33,077 nucleotides of DNA from Tritonibacter multivorans (GTDB taxonomy: Bacteria > Pseudomonadota > Alphaproteobacteria > Rhodobacterales > Rhodobacteraceae). Below, piece by piece: positions 16,763-25,374 of the stretch; within the stretch, counting starts at the first letter, position 1; every line of letters starts with the position of its first letter. The position numbers and the translations under genes are program-made. Below the pieces are notes generated by a model. It saw only the letters and a list, made by a program, of their open reading frames with translations, was not told the DNA's origin and ran no database searches. The stretch spans positions 1 to 33,077 of the forward strand of contig NZ_CYSD01000036.1 of NCBI RefSeq assembly GCF_001458415.1. Reading direction: 5' to 3'.

Positions 16763-19700
16763 CTAGCTGCTGGGCATGCGCAGCGTGGTGCTGCGGCTGC
16801 CTTTCTGATAGCGCAGCTGGTCCTGGCCAATGGCAACAATGCGGCCGCCGTCGATTTTATCGCCAACCTTGACCTTGACGTAGCGCCCCGAAGCCAGGCG
16901 CACCAGCGCCCGGCGGTTCGACGAGGTGCCATAGACCCCGATCAGGTTCAGGCGGCGCAGGTTCAGAACATCGTTCTGGGTGGCCTGACGGGCAACCGAC
17001 GCCGAAGAGGGGATCGCAGGTGCAACAGATGCGGCGCGGGTATTGCGGGCAGTCGCCTGTTCCCGCGAGCGTTGCAGCAGGGTTTCAAAGTTTGTTGGGC
17101 GCGACCGCGGGCGCAGGGTGGCGCTGGCCACAGCAGGTGTTGCCACCGCTTCGGCGTCAGCTTCAGCTTCGGGGGCTGCGTTGGCCTCTGCCACAGCGCG
17201 GCCAATGGCGGTCAGGGTGCGCGGGCGCATGCGCGGGCGCGGGATGGGGTCAACCGGGGTGTCGGCAACTTCTGCTGTCTCGGCAGCGCCGGTGTCCGTG
17301 CCGGTGTCAGCGCCGGTGTCCGTGTCAACTCCGGTGGCCTGTGCCAAAGCGGCCTCTGCGGCGGCGGCAATATCTGTCAGGGCCGCATCAGCCGCCGCAT
17401 CAGCTGTGTCCTCTTGGGGTGTTTCTTCCGCGGCATCGGCGGTGCGGGTCAGGCTGGCAGGACGAAGACGCGGGCGAATGCGGCCCAGTTCGCGGCGCAG
17501 CTCTGCGGCTTCTTGGGCGGCGCGCTGTGCGGCCAGATCTTCGGCGTCGAGGCGATCCGGCACAGCCGGGGGCACAATGTCGGGGCGGCCCTTGAACACG
17601 CGGAAGCCTTCGGGGGCCAGCACGCCTTCGGCGGTGGCAATAATCAGACCACGCGCATCGCGGGCGGGCTCTGCCGTCTCAGCGGATGTGGGCTCAGCGG
17701 CTGTAGGGGCCTCGGCACTTTGGGTCGCGGCCTCTGGTGGGAGCGCCTCTTCGGGGGCATCAGCGGCTGCGATTCCAACGTCGCCTGCGCTCACTTCGGC
17801 TGTCTGTTCTGCCGCGTCTGTCGCAGGACCCTGCGGCGTTGCTTCGGTTGCTGCGATTTCTGTCGTCGCAGCCGGTTCAAATGCCACAGCCGAGGCTGTG
17901 GCAATCCCGGCCAGACCCAGATCGGTGTCATAGCTTTGTGTGGCGGGCGCATGGGCCAGATCACTGTCGGTCAGGGCCGGTGCGCCGCGATCAATCTGAG
18001 GCAGCTGGATGCCATCCAGCGGCACGAACTTTGGCAGATCCGCGATTTCCGGGGCCACCTGCCAGATGCCGGTCGCCGCATATTGCGCAGCTTGTGACAG
18101 GGCCCGTGGGGTTACCGGGGTGTCAACAGGTGCAACGGAGGGCGCGGTCTGGTCTGCGGTGTCGACCGCCTCGGGGAGCAGACCTTCGGTTGCGGTGTCC
18201 TGGGCGGTTTGAGGCTCCAGCAGGCGCGGGGCGGGCAGGCTGGCGATCAGCGCGGGGTCCGCCGGGTCCTGAAGGGCGGCAAGGGTGTCGGCAGGGCTGT
18301 CCTGTTGGCCTGCGGGCAGGGCACTGTCGACGTGCGGTGTTTCCGCAGGCGCGATCAACGCGGGGCTGGTGTCGAGCGCGATTTCTGCCTCGACCCGGTC
18401 GGAGTCGGCTGTGTCATCGCTTTGCAGCAGGGCAGGCAGCACTGCCATTGCGCCCCCCAACACAACGACAAGCGCCGCAGTGGCCAGAAGCATGTGTTTC
18501 GCATTGAGCGGGGGGCGTTTGAGCTTGGCGGTTTTGGCCTCGGGGCCGGGCACCGGTTGTGCCACAGGTTTGGTTGCGGATGTGGCCGTTGGTGTGGCTG
18601 AGGTGCCTAGAACAGAAGCCAGCGCCGCCGGGATGGCGGGTTTGCGTTTCTTGTCGGTGGCGGGCGGGTCGATCACCGCACCGGAAGAGGCGGCGGCGAC
18701 CACGGCAGCAAAGCTTTTGGGGTCAGGAGCGGGCGCGGCGGGCGGCGGCAGAGGGGATCCCTGACGGGTGAACTGCGGCGCCGGTGCGGATTTCGGGGCC
18801 GAAGGCGCGGCCGGGATCCGTGCAGGTGCCGAGGGGGCGGCAGGGGCGGCAGGCAGTGCCGAAGGCGCTTGGGCCTCTGGGCCTTGCGGCTTTGTGGCGT
18901 TTGGGGCCGGAGTCTTGGGAGTTTGCGTCTTGAGGGCTTGAGGCTGGGGAGCCGGGGGCTGGGGAGCCGGGGATTGGACCTGTGTCGCCACCGCAGCGGG
19001 CGCTTTGGGCGCTTGTTTTTCCGCTTTGGGGGCGGGGTTTTCCGCCAGCGGCGCGGGAATGTCTTTTGCCTCTGGGGCCAGAGGCTCTGCCGCTGGTGCG
19101 CTTGCGGCCTCTGCGTTTTGTGCGGCTGTGTTCAGGGCGGCTGTCTCAGGTGCCGAAGCTTCGGGCGCTGGGGCAGCCGGTTCCGCGAGTGGGGTCTCTG
19201 GGGCGGTTATGGGGTCAGCGGCCTCTGCGCTGGGCGTCTGTTCGGCGACGGGTGCCGGCGCGGGGTCCGCAGCGGGTTGCGGCGCAGAGCTCGCGCGGCG
19301 GCTGCTGAATCCCATGGCAGGGCTGTCATCCCCCGGTGCGCTGTCATCATAGACCTGAACATCCAGCCCCAGCGGCAGCGGTGCCTGCGTGGCCTGTTCA
19401 ATCGGGCTGGGGGCGACGGGCAGGGTCGGGGTGGCCTGCGGCAACGGGCCAATATCGCGCACCGGCAGACGGTCTGCCTTCAGCGCGGTGGTGACACCTG
19501 CGGGGGTGCCGGGCGGGGTGCCAAGGAAAGCTTCGCCGACAAACGCGGCCTCTGTCGGGGTGGCGAGGAAACACAGCGGCGCAAAGCCCTGCGCACGGGC
19601 AAAGGTTTCGGCCTCTTGCAGGGTTTCCAGTGCCACAGCGGCCACATGGGTGGTGACCCCATGGGCGGCAATATCAAAGCTGAGTTCGGACACCGCATAA

Positions 19701-19996
19701 GGCGTGGCGCCTTCGAGCGCGCTGGCGGCGGCGTCGCGACGGCTGCCGAGCGGCAGCGGCCCGGTGTCCAGCGCCAGATAACGGATCTGGTCTTCGGGAA
19801 TGATCAGTTTGACGGGCAGCGGGTCCGTGGCTGGGCTCTGCGCCAGCTCTGCGCCCCGCTGTCGCAGGGCCGTGAGTTCGGCTTCCATAGTGTCGGCGCC
19901 AAATCCAACGGTGCCTAATCCGTGCCACCCTTCGGTCCCACGGGTGAGGAGGGAAATGCCATCACTGGAAAGGGAGAGCGCAAATTGCGGTTTCAT
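16763..19996 (-). CDS. Large single-span membrane protein with PilM/GspL-like N-terminus and PilP/GspC-like C-terminus
   Basis: A 1077-residue protein from the ATG at 19996; a TTG three codons upstream is an alternative. Residues about 1-165 read like the actin-fold cytoplasmic domain of PilM/GspL (KLIIPEDQIRYLALDTGPLP, EGATPYAVSELSFD). Residues about 170-500 are an Ala/Pro linker. A single membrane span follows at about 501-524 (HMLLATAALVVVLGGAMAVL), then about 480 residues rich in Ala, Glu, Asp and Thr. The last 70 residues (LRRLNLIGVYGTSSNRRALV, KVKVGDKIDGGRIVAI, then LRYQKGSRSTTLRM) closely resemble the homology region of PilP/GspC. Three RPRxRP motifs lie in the periplasmic part (about 841, 920 and 962). 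No pilus or type II secretion genes are adjacent. Similar Roseobacter proteins are often named only as hypothetical or IF-2-like because of the linker. The domain assignment is by eye. Confidence 0.75.
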   Translation of the reverse strand: MKPQFALSLSSDGISLLTRGTEGWHGLGTVGFGADTMEAELTALRQRGAELAQSPATDPLPVKLIIPEDQIRYLALDTGPLPLGSRRDAAASALEGATPYAVSELSFDIAAHGVTTHVAAVALETLQEAETFARAQGFAPLCFLATPTEAAFVGEAFLGTPPGTPAGVTTALKADRLPVRDIGPLPQATPTLPVAPSPIEQATQAPLPLGLDVQVYDDSAPGDDSPAMGFSSRRASSAPQPAADPAPAPVAEQTPSAEAADPITAPETPLAEPAAPAPEASAPETAALNTAAQNAEAASAPAAEPLAPEAKDIPAPLAENPAPKAEKQAPKAPAAVATQVQSPAPQPPAPQPQALKTQTPKTPAPNATKPQGPEAQAPSALPAAPAAPSAPARIPAAPSAPKSAPAPQFTRQGSPLPPPAAPAPDPKSFAAVVAAASSGAVIDPPATDKKRKPAIPAALASVLGTSATPTATSATKPVAQPVPGPEAKTAKLKRPPLNAKHMLLATAALVVVLGGAMAVLPALLQSDDTADSDRVEAEIALDTSPALIAPAETPHVDSALPAGQQDSPADTLAALQDPADPALIASLPAPRLLEPQTAQDTATEGLLPEAVDTADQTAPSVAPVDTPVTPRALSQAAQYAATGIWQVAPEIADLPKFVPLDGIQLPQIDRGAPALTDSDLAHAPATQSYDTDLGLAGIATASAVAFEPAATTEIAATEATPQGPATDAAEQTAEVSAGDVGIAAADAPEEALPPEAATQSAEAPTAAEPTSAETAEPARDARGLIIATAEGVLAPEGFRVFKGRPDIVPPAVPDRLDAEDLAAQRAAQEAAELRRELGRIRPRLRPASLTRTADAAEETPQEDTADAAADAALTDIAAAAEAALAQATGVDTDTGADTGTDTGAAETAEVADTPVDPIPRPRMRPRTLTAIGRAVAEANAAPEAEADAEAVATPAVASATLRPRSRPTNFETLLQRSREQATARNTRAASVAPAIPSSASVARQATQNDVLNLRRLNLIGVYGTSSNRRALVRLASGRYVKVKVGDKIDGGRIVAIGQDQLRYQKGSRSTTLRMPSS

Positions 19997-20169
19997 CGTG
20001 CCCAAGATCTTTCAAATGGCCCCATGACGCTGCGCGGGCGGCAGGCTGTGGGGCGGTCCTCACTGAATATTGCCCGTAGTGGTCAACCTTTTGCCCCGTG
20101 AATGTGCCGTGGAACGGGCGCGCGACGTGGCGGGTTTTTCCTGTTTGAGCAGACAATAGAGCAGGAGCG

Positions 20170-20208
20170 GCGCAAGGGGAAGAGAAAGCACCGTTGTTCC
20201 CCTTGCGC
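20170..20208. repeat. 12-bp perfect inverted repeat in a promoter region
   Basis: GCGCAAGGGGAA and TTCCCCTTGCGC are perfectly complementary around a 15-base loop, about 64 bases before the start of the SIMPL-domain gene. No T run follows on either strand, so it is not an obvious terminator; it could be an operator or a leader hairpin. Confidence 0.75.
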
Positions 20209-20271
20209 GCAAGGCTTTGCTGATGCCTTCTGGGGCAAGCAGAACACGGTCTAAGAGCCATGGAGGATACG

Positions 20272-21039
20272 ATGGCTGCAAAATGCATTGAAATGTCTGG
20301 TCTTCGACGCGTAATTTTGGCGTCTGTTTTGCCGTTGGGCGTGGCGCTGGCGCCGGTCTGGCTGGCTCCGGCGGCGCAGGCGGGCGGGGTGCCGCTGTCC
20401 GAGCGGACGATTTCCGTCGTGGGCACGGCAGAGATGCAGGTGGCGCCGACTGCGGCGCGCATTTCCTTCGGCGCGCGGGCGGAACACAAGGAAGCAGGCG
20501 ATGCCATGGCCGAAGTGTCGCGCCGCATGGCCGCGATTCTGGCCGAACTGGAGGCCGAAGGGGTTGCGCCTGCGGATCTGCGCACGCGCCGGATTGATGT
20601 CTCTCCGGTCTGGAGTCAGGTGCGGCAGAACAATGGTCAGCGGCAGATCACGGGGTTTGTGGCCTCTAATATGGTCGAATTGACCGTGCAGGATCTGGAG
20701 CGTCTGGGCGAGATGCTGGATCTGGTCTTGCGGCTGGGGGCCAATGATATGGGGGGGTTGCAGTTTGTGCATGGCGATGCAGCAGCACAGGAAGACACCC
20801 TGCGGGTGAAGGCGGTCGAGGACGCGATGCGCAAGGCGCGGCAGCTTGCCGAGGCCTCGGGCATGGGCCTGGGGCCTGCGCGTCATATCAATGATGGCGG
20901 CGGGCAGGGGCGTCCGCCGGTGATGCGGATGGAAATGGCTCGCGCGGCTGCGGATGTGCCGGTGGCACCGGGCGAGATGACGCTGAGCCATTCGGTGACC
21001 GTGTCTTTTGACATGTTTGTGCCGGAAACAGAGCACTAA
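20272..21039 (+). CDS. SIMPL (DUF541) domain periplasmic protein
   Basis: A 255-residue exported protein. The signal peptide ends near LAPAAQAGG, with a hydrophobic core VILASVLPLGVALAPVWL. The body is a SIMPL/DUF541 domain (ISVVGTAEMQVAPTAARISF, TRRIDVSPVW, NMVELTVQDLERLGEMLD, AVEDAMRKARQLAEASGM). The family includes the periplasmic proteins YggE and BP26; it is linked to oxidative stress and immunogenicity but has no defined reaction. The ATG at 20272 is preferred to one at 20260 because GGAGG sits 5 bases before it. It is flanked by a strong inverted repeat upstream and a terminator downstream. Confidence 0.88.
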   Translation: MAAKCIEMSGLRRVILASVLPLGVALAPVWLAPAAQAGGVPLSERTISVVGTAEMQVAPTAARISFGARAEHKEAGDAMAEVSRRMAAILAELEAEGVAPADLRTRRIDVSPVWSQVRQNNGQRQITGFVASNMVELTVQDLERLGEMLDLVLRLGANDMGGLQFVHGDAAAQEDTLRVKAVEDAMRKARQLAEASGMGLGPARHINDGGGQGRPPVMRMEMARAAADVPVAPGEMTLSHSVTVSFDMFVPETEH

Positions 21040-21060
21040 GCTTCAATCGTGCGAAACAGA

Positions 21061-21089
21061 AACAGGCCGGGGCGATCCCGGCCTGTTTT
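21061..21089. terminator. Terminator between the SIMPL gene and metY
   Basis: AACAGGCCGGG-GCGAT-CCCGGCCTGTT is an 11-bp perfect stem followed by TT on the plus strand, and by a T-containing tract on the minus strand; it serves two convergent genes. Confidence 0.85.
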
Positions 21090-21112
21090 GCATCTAAATA
21101 CTGCGATCTGGC

Positions 21113-22405
21113 CTAGCCGCAGGCGGCGGCCAGCGCCTGATCCAGATCGGCAATCAGGTCCTCGGCGTTCTCAATCCCGATAGAGACACGCACCACATTC
21201 GGGCCTGCGCCTGCGGCCTCTTGCTGTTCTGGTGTCAGCTGGCGGTGCGTGGTCGAGGCCGAGTGGATGATCAGCGATCGGGTGTCGCCCAAGTTGGCCA
21301 CATGCGAGAAGATCTTGAGGCTGTCGACCAGTTTGATGCAGGCCTCATAGCCGCCCTTCACCGCAAAGGTGAACAACCCGCCGCAGCCCTTGGGATAGCA
21401 GCGTTCGGCGCGTTCGGCATAGGGCGAAGAGGGCAGACCGGCGTAGGTGACGTAATCCACGCGGTCATCATTTTCGAGCCAAGTCGCCACCTTGATGGCG
21501 TTTTCCACATGGCGCTGCATGCGCAGGGACAGGGTTTCCACCCCCATCAGCGTGTAATGCGCGGCCTGCGGGTTCATCGTCATGCCCAGATCACGCAGAC
21601 CAATGGCAATGCCGTGGAAGGTGAAGGCCAGACCGCCAAAGGTCTCGTGGAACTTCAGCCCGTGATAGGCGGGTTCGGGCGCGGACAGGGACGGGAATTT
21701 GTCGTTTGCCGACCAGTCGAACTTGCCGCTGTCGATCACCACACCGCCGGTCACAGTGCCATTGCCGGTCAGGTATTTGGTGGTGGAATGCACCACCAGC
21801 GTCGCACCCTGCGCGATCGGGTTGCACAGGTAGGGCGTCGCCGAGGTGTTGTCGACGATCAGCGGCAGGCCCGCCGCATCTGCAACATCGGCCAGCGCGC
21901 GGATGTCGGTGACATAGCCGCCGGGGTTGGCGATGGATTCACAGAACACTGCGCGGGTGTCGTCGTCGATCGCGGCTTTGACAGCCTCAAGGTCATCGGT
22001 GTCGACAAATTTCGCCGACCAGCCAAAGCGTTTGATGGTCTGGCTGAACTGCGTCACCGTGCCGCCATAAAGACGGGTGGAGGCGACGACGTTTTTGCCC
22101 GGCCCCATCAGCGGGAACAGCGCCATGATCTGGGCGGCATGTCCCGAAGAACAGCAGACCGCGCCCACACCCCCTTCGAGCGTGGCAAGACGTTCTTGCA
22201 GCACGGCGACGGTGGGGTTGGTCAGGCGGGAATAGATGAAGCCCACCTCTTGCAGGTTGAACAGCGCCGCCGCGTGATCGGCGTCGCGGAACACGTAAGC
22301 GGTGGATTGATAAATCGGCGTCTGGCGTGCGCCGGTTGCCGGGTCTGGGGTGGCACCTGCGTGGATTTGCAGCGTGTCAAAGCCCAAGGCGGGACCATCG
22401 GTCAT
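21113..22405 (-). CDS. metY: O-acetylhomoserine sulfhydrylase (PLP-dependent)
   Basis: A 430-residue enzyme of the Cys/Met metabolism PLP family. Length and motifs fit O-acetyl-L-homoserine aminocarboxypropyltransferase, which makes homocysteine from O-acetylhomoserine and sulfide. The PLP lysine is K210 in VVHSTTKYLTGNG. SSGHAAQIMALFPLMGPG and YSRLTNPT are other family signatures, and the N-terminus GFDTLQIHAGATPDPATGAR is typical of MetY. The ATG at 22405 has GGGAGAG upstream and replaces a longer frame at 22471. A 10-bp palindrome lies 62-71 bases upstream. I looked for a SAM-II riboswitch there and did not find one. Confidence 0.93.
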   Translation of the reverse strand: MTDGPALGFDTLQIHAGATPDPATGARQTPIYQSTAYVFRDADHAAALFNLQEVGFIYSRLTNPTVAVLQERLATLEGGVGAVCCSSGHAAQIMALFPLMGPGKNVVASTRLYGGTVTQFSQTIKRFGWSAKFVDTDDLEAVKAAIDDDTRAVFCESIANPGGYVTDIRALADVADAAGLPLIVDNTSATPYLCNPIAQGATLVVHSTTKYLTGNGTVTGGVVIDSGKFDWSANDKFPSLSAPEPAYHGLKFHETFGGLAFTFHGIAIGLRDLGMTMNPQAAHYTLMGVETLSLRMQRHVENAIKVATWLENDDRVDYVTYAGLPSSPYAERAERCYPKGCGGLFTFAVKGGYEACIKLVDSLKIFSHVANLGDTRSLIIHSASTTHRQLTPEQQEAAGAGPNVVRVSIGIENAEDLIADLDQALAAACG

Positions 22406-22466
22406 TGGAAACTCTCCCTTACGTTTCTGAATGATGTGGCTGTATTGGCTGGGGCAAGAAGACACC

Positions 22467-22476
22467 GCCACGTGGC
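22467..22476. promoter_or_regulatory. Palindrome GCCACGTGGC upstream of metY
   Basis: A perfect 10-bp palindrome within a GC-rich segment 62-71 bases before the metY start. Possible regulator site; no known operator is claimed. Confidence 0.3.
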
Positions 22477-22549
22477 CCGAGGCAAGCCCAAGCTTGTGCC
22501 AAAATTCTCATGAGGATTATGCGCGTGCCCGCGCGACGCGACGCAAGGC

Positions 22550-23554
22550 TTAGCGCAGCCAGAGCCCGTTGGATTTGATCCGGTTGCGGATCTGCTGTTC
22601 GCGCCGGGGCAGGTTGTCCTGATCAAACAGCGCGCGCACCTTAGCGCCTTTGCCCTGATAGACCATGCGCTTGATCGGCTCGTAGCCTTTCAGCACTTTC
22701 TTCAGCCAGTTCGGCGCGGCAATCTCTTCCAGCGCGGCGACCACCGCATCGCTTTCGCGCGCATAAAGCAACGGGAAGGTGCGATAGTGACAGCTGGTTT
22801 GCCCGTCCAGCCAGCCGGGTTCCAGCGCATCTGCGCCGCCGCCAAAGGAATGGATCACCAGGGGAAGCGCGATCTGGTCGAGCCAGGGATCAAGCGTCTG
22901 GCCGATCAGCGCGTCCGGCATATCGTCGCGAATGGCGCGGGCATAGTGCATAAACCGCGCGCCAAATTCCCGCGGGCAGGCGCCATAGAAGAAACCTGCA
23001 TTGAAATAGAGATGGCGCTGCCAGTAGCCCTCGGGCTGGGTCAGATCGAGGGAGCTGTCAAAATCGAGCCCAAATTTGTCATAGAGCGATTTCCAGATGC
23101 CGGTGTGGCCGGGGCCATAAAGCGTGGGCTTGGGCCAGGTGCCTTCGCGCCGCAGAGAGGCCGAGGGGCGGTCAAAGTCAAAGGGCACTTTGGTCACATC
23201 GCCGGTGATCAGCGTGTCGCTGTCAAAGAAGACAAAGGGTTCGCCTTCTGGCAGGTGAGCGAGCATCTCGATCTTATTGCCGTAAGGATAGTCACTGCCA
23301 AAGGTTGTGCTGTCAAAGGGCAGGATTTCCGCCTCAAGCCGGGTCAGGGCATCAAGGATCGCCGGGTTGCGCAGCGTTGGTTCCCGTTCCCACAGGGGGC
23401 CGTCCTTGGGCGTGGCGAGGATCAGGCGACCGTTGAAATCCGGGCTGCAGGCACGCAGGGAGGCGGCAAACAGCAGCGCCTCGTAGGACAGCCGCCCGGC
23501 CTGCGCCACAATGGCGATATTAAAGCTCGTGCCCATTTTCATGTCCCCGCCCAT
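22550..23554 (-). CDS. Glycosyltransferase-like protein (GT-A fold, DxD motif)
   Basis: About 334 residues with no signal peptide. The stretch VFFDSDTLITGDV (D111-S-D113) has the metal-binding DxD signature of GT-A glycosyltransferases. It is preceded by a Rossmann-like start (FNIAIVAQAGRLSYEALLFAASL) and followed by LYFNAGFFYG, an arrangement seen in family 8-like transferases. Sugar donor and acceptor are unknown. Several starts are possible; the ATG at 23554 has a GGGGGA purine run just upstream, but 23542 and 23536 cannot be excluded. It is on the same strand as a sulfotransferase-like gene 93 bases upstream, suggesting joint action on a surface or secreted glycan (inference). Confidence 0.7.
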   Translation of the reverse strand: MGGDMKMGTSFNIAIVAQAGRLSYEALLFAASLRACSPDFNGRLILATPKDGPLWEREPTLRNPAILDALTRLEAEILPFDSTTFGSDYPYGNKIEMLAHLPEGEPFVFFDSDTLITGDVTKVPFDFDRPSASLRREGTWPKPTLYGPGHTGIWKSLYDKFGLDFDSSLDLTQPEGYWQRHLYFNAGFFYGACPREFGARFMHYARAIRDDMPDALIGQTLDPWLDQIALPLVIHSFGGGADALEPGWLDGQTSCHYRTFPLLYARESDAVVAALEEIAAPNWLKKVLKGYEPIKRMVYQGKGAKVRALFDQDNLPRREQQIRNRIKSNGLWLR

Positions 23555-23647
23555 GTTTCCCCCAGACACCTAACCGCTTTGGTGGCAAAGGGTAAAGGGG
23601 CCTCGGGCTTGGGTTTCCCCCGAAAGTTAACACGCATGCCGAAACCG

Positions 23648-24523
23648 TCACGGGGTGAGCATTGTAACGCCAGGGATGGCGGCAATATGCTGCACGTCGC
23701 GATCATAGAGCGCCTCGACGTGATCGACGAAATCGGGGGTCCAGCCGGGGATCTGCACGTCTTCTTCGATTTCATCGTCGCGGGCGTATTTGTCCAGAAA
23801 AGCCGCATAGACCCGGCGGCGCAGGGGTTCTGGCAGGTCCGGATGCATCTTCAGATAGGCGCGCAGACGGGTCAGCCCTTCGGGCGAGAGGATTTCGCCC
23901 AGAATATCCATGCCACCGGCAATCCACGCGCCGTCTTCCAACCCGCCAAAGCGGCGCAGCAGCTGCGGCCACAAAAGCGGCAGGTCTTCCTGACACCAGA
24001 CGGTGACGGCCATATTTGGGACCGCCTGACGGATGCGGATAAACAGCTCGGACCAGCGCATTTTGGTCAGATCCGCAGAACTGAGCACGGCGGCGCGGCG
24101 GTTGGGGTGGGCTTTTTCCAGCATGGCCGGCAGAAAGCCAATGGGCGAACGGATCGCCATCATCAGCTCGATCTCATCATCGGGCAAAAGCGTCTCAAGC
24201 GCGCGCAGGCGCGGGCCCGCTTCTGGGTAAAAACGTTGGTTTTCCAGCGCGTCACGCTGCGAGCCAAAGAAATGCTGGTTGGTCAGCACCACGCGCGAGG
24301 CCTGTTCGCCTTCCAGAATGGCGTCCCACAGCACCTCGCAGGCGGCAGGGGATGGCGGGTGCACACGCGCAGCCGCCACACATTCCTTGAGCAGAACCCG
24401 GTATTTGGCAGGGCCGGGCACCATGCAGCCTTTGGCAAGAAACCGGTCACGGTTCCGCAAGAGGGTCTTGGTCAGCCGATCCTCGTTGGTGCCGTGTGCA
24501 CCGGGATGAATGATGACCTTCAT
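23648..24523 (-). CDS. Sulfotransferase-like protein with degenerate P-loop
   Basis: A 291-residue protein beginning MKVIIHPGAHGTNEDRLTKT. This matches the start of bacterial carbohydrate sulfotransferase-like proteins (IHIGAHKTGTT), but the TGT(T/S) loop that binds the 5'-phosphosulfate of PAPS is replaced by GTNED. The central part (ELMMAIRSPIGFLPAMLEKA and DLTKMRWSELFIRIRQAVPN) resembles the 3'-phosphate-binding region of that family. It may be an inactive or altered relative. The ATG at 24523 is chosen; AAGGAG lies 12 bases upstream, a little far. It precedes the glycosyltransferase-like gene on the same strand. Confidence 0.65.
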   Translation of the reverse strand: MKVIIHPGAHGTNEDRLTKTLLRNRDRFLAKGCMVPGPAKYRVLLKECVAAARVHPPSPAACEVLWDAILEGEQASRVVLTNQHFFGSQRDALENQRFYPEAGPRLRALETLLPDDEIELMMAIRSPIGFLPAMLEKAHPNRRAAVLSSADLTKMRWSELFIRIRQAVPNMAVTVWCQEDLPLLWPQLLRRFGGLEDGAWIAGGMDILGEILSPEGLTRLRAYLKMHPDLPEPLRRRVYAAFLDKYARDDEIEEDVQIPGWTPDFVDHVEALYDRDVQHIAAIPGVTMLTP

Positions 24524-24650
24524 AATACGGATCCGTCTCCTTCGGGAACTGCTTAGCATCGCAGAGATAATGGGCGATTAACATCTGGTCAAACCGTGGC
24601 TGCGGGGAATTCCTGACCGGATGATGTCATTGCGATGGCTTAACGTTCAC

Positions 24651-24680
24651 AAAAAAACGCTTCCCCAGAAAGGGGAAGCG
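24651..24680 (-). terminator. Terminator after the cytochrome gene
   Basis: On the minus strand CGCTTCCCC-TTTCT-GGGGAAGCG (perfect 9-bp stem) is followed by seven Ts; it ends the three-gene molybdoenzyme operon. Confidence 0.9.
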
Positions 24681-24715
24681 CAGTCTTTAGACGATCTGTG
24701 CGGCAAAAGGTCCGA

Positions 24716-25360
24716 CTATTCTGTCGGACAGGGCTGCCCCGCCGCGCCCCAGGCGATCATGTCGTTGACATGGGCCTGCAGGCCGTAAGGCGCAGGTTCG
24801 CGTCCGCCGCTGGGGTTAAACCCCCAAAGCACGGGGCCAAAGGCTTCGGCGTCATGCACCAGATGGTCGACCAGACCTTTCCAGTCGCGGTCGCCATTGG
24901 TGTCTGGGTTCTTCATCTGCGCGCAGATCTGCACAGAGGTTTGCCCGTACCAGAGGAATTCAACCGGCGCGAGCGACCAGTCAATGCCATAGCGCGGCGC
25001 GGCATTGGGGGGCGTGTCAAAATCCGCCGAGGTAATATGGCAGGTGGAACACATCAGGGTTTCGGCGCCAATGCGGCTGTCGCCTGCATTGATGTTCATG
25101 CCGTGCGGGCGGGCTTCGCCATAGGTGGGGCCAGACCACATGGGGATGTTGGTTTCATCCACATGGCAGTTGGCGCAGCGTGGGTGGCTGACCACCTCGT
25201 AGATGCGCTCCCAAGCCGCAAGGCCATCGGCCTGCGTGACGCTGCCCTCTTCCAGCAAGGTGACATCCACATGCGGGTCGGGGCCTTCTGTGTTGGCGGC
25301 AAGGGCTGCAAGCGTGAACCCTGCAGAGAGGGCGGCGGCGGTGATAAGGGTCTTTTTCAT
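24716..25360 (-). CDS. Diheme c-type cytochrome of the molybdoenzyme operon
   Basis: A 214-residue exported protein with a signal peptide (MKKTLITAAALSAGFTLAALA) and two heme c motifs, CANCH (62-66) and CSTCH (104-108). Methionines in the spacer regions may be axial ligands. The C-terminal half (YGLQAHVNDMIAWGAAGQPCPTE) has no heme motif. It lies 14 bases downstream of the molybdopterin subunit gene. It is therefore probably the periplasmic electron acceptor that passes electrons from the enzyme to the respiratory chain. Confidence 0.85.
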   Translation of the reverse strand: MKKTLITAAALSAGFTLAALAANTEGPDPHVDVTLLEEGSVTQADGLAAWERIYEVVSHPRCANCHVDETNIPMWSGPTYGEARPHGMNINAGDSRIGAETLMCSTCHITSADFDTPPNAAPRYGIDWSLAPVEFLWYGQTSVQICAQMKNPDTNGDRDWKGLVDHLVHDAEAFGPVLWGFNPSGGREPAPYGLQAHVNDMIAWGAAGQPCPTE

Positions 25361-25374
25361 GTGCTGTCCCTCCC

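Noticed and set aside
16739-18097. Plus-strand frames opposite the large PilM/PilP-like gene
   Set aside because: Gly/Cys/Arg-rich shadows of an Ala/Pro-rich gene; the minus frame alone has a coherent membrane span and C-terminal domain.
22483-22530. Sigma-54 promoter for metY (TTGGCAC ... TTGC)
   Set aside because: The GG and GC dinucleotides are 11 rather than 10 bases apart and no activator gene is nearby.
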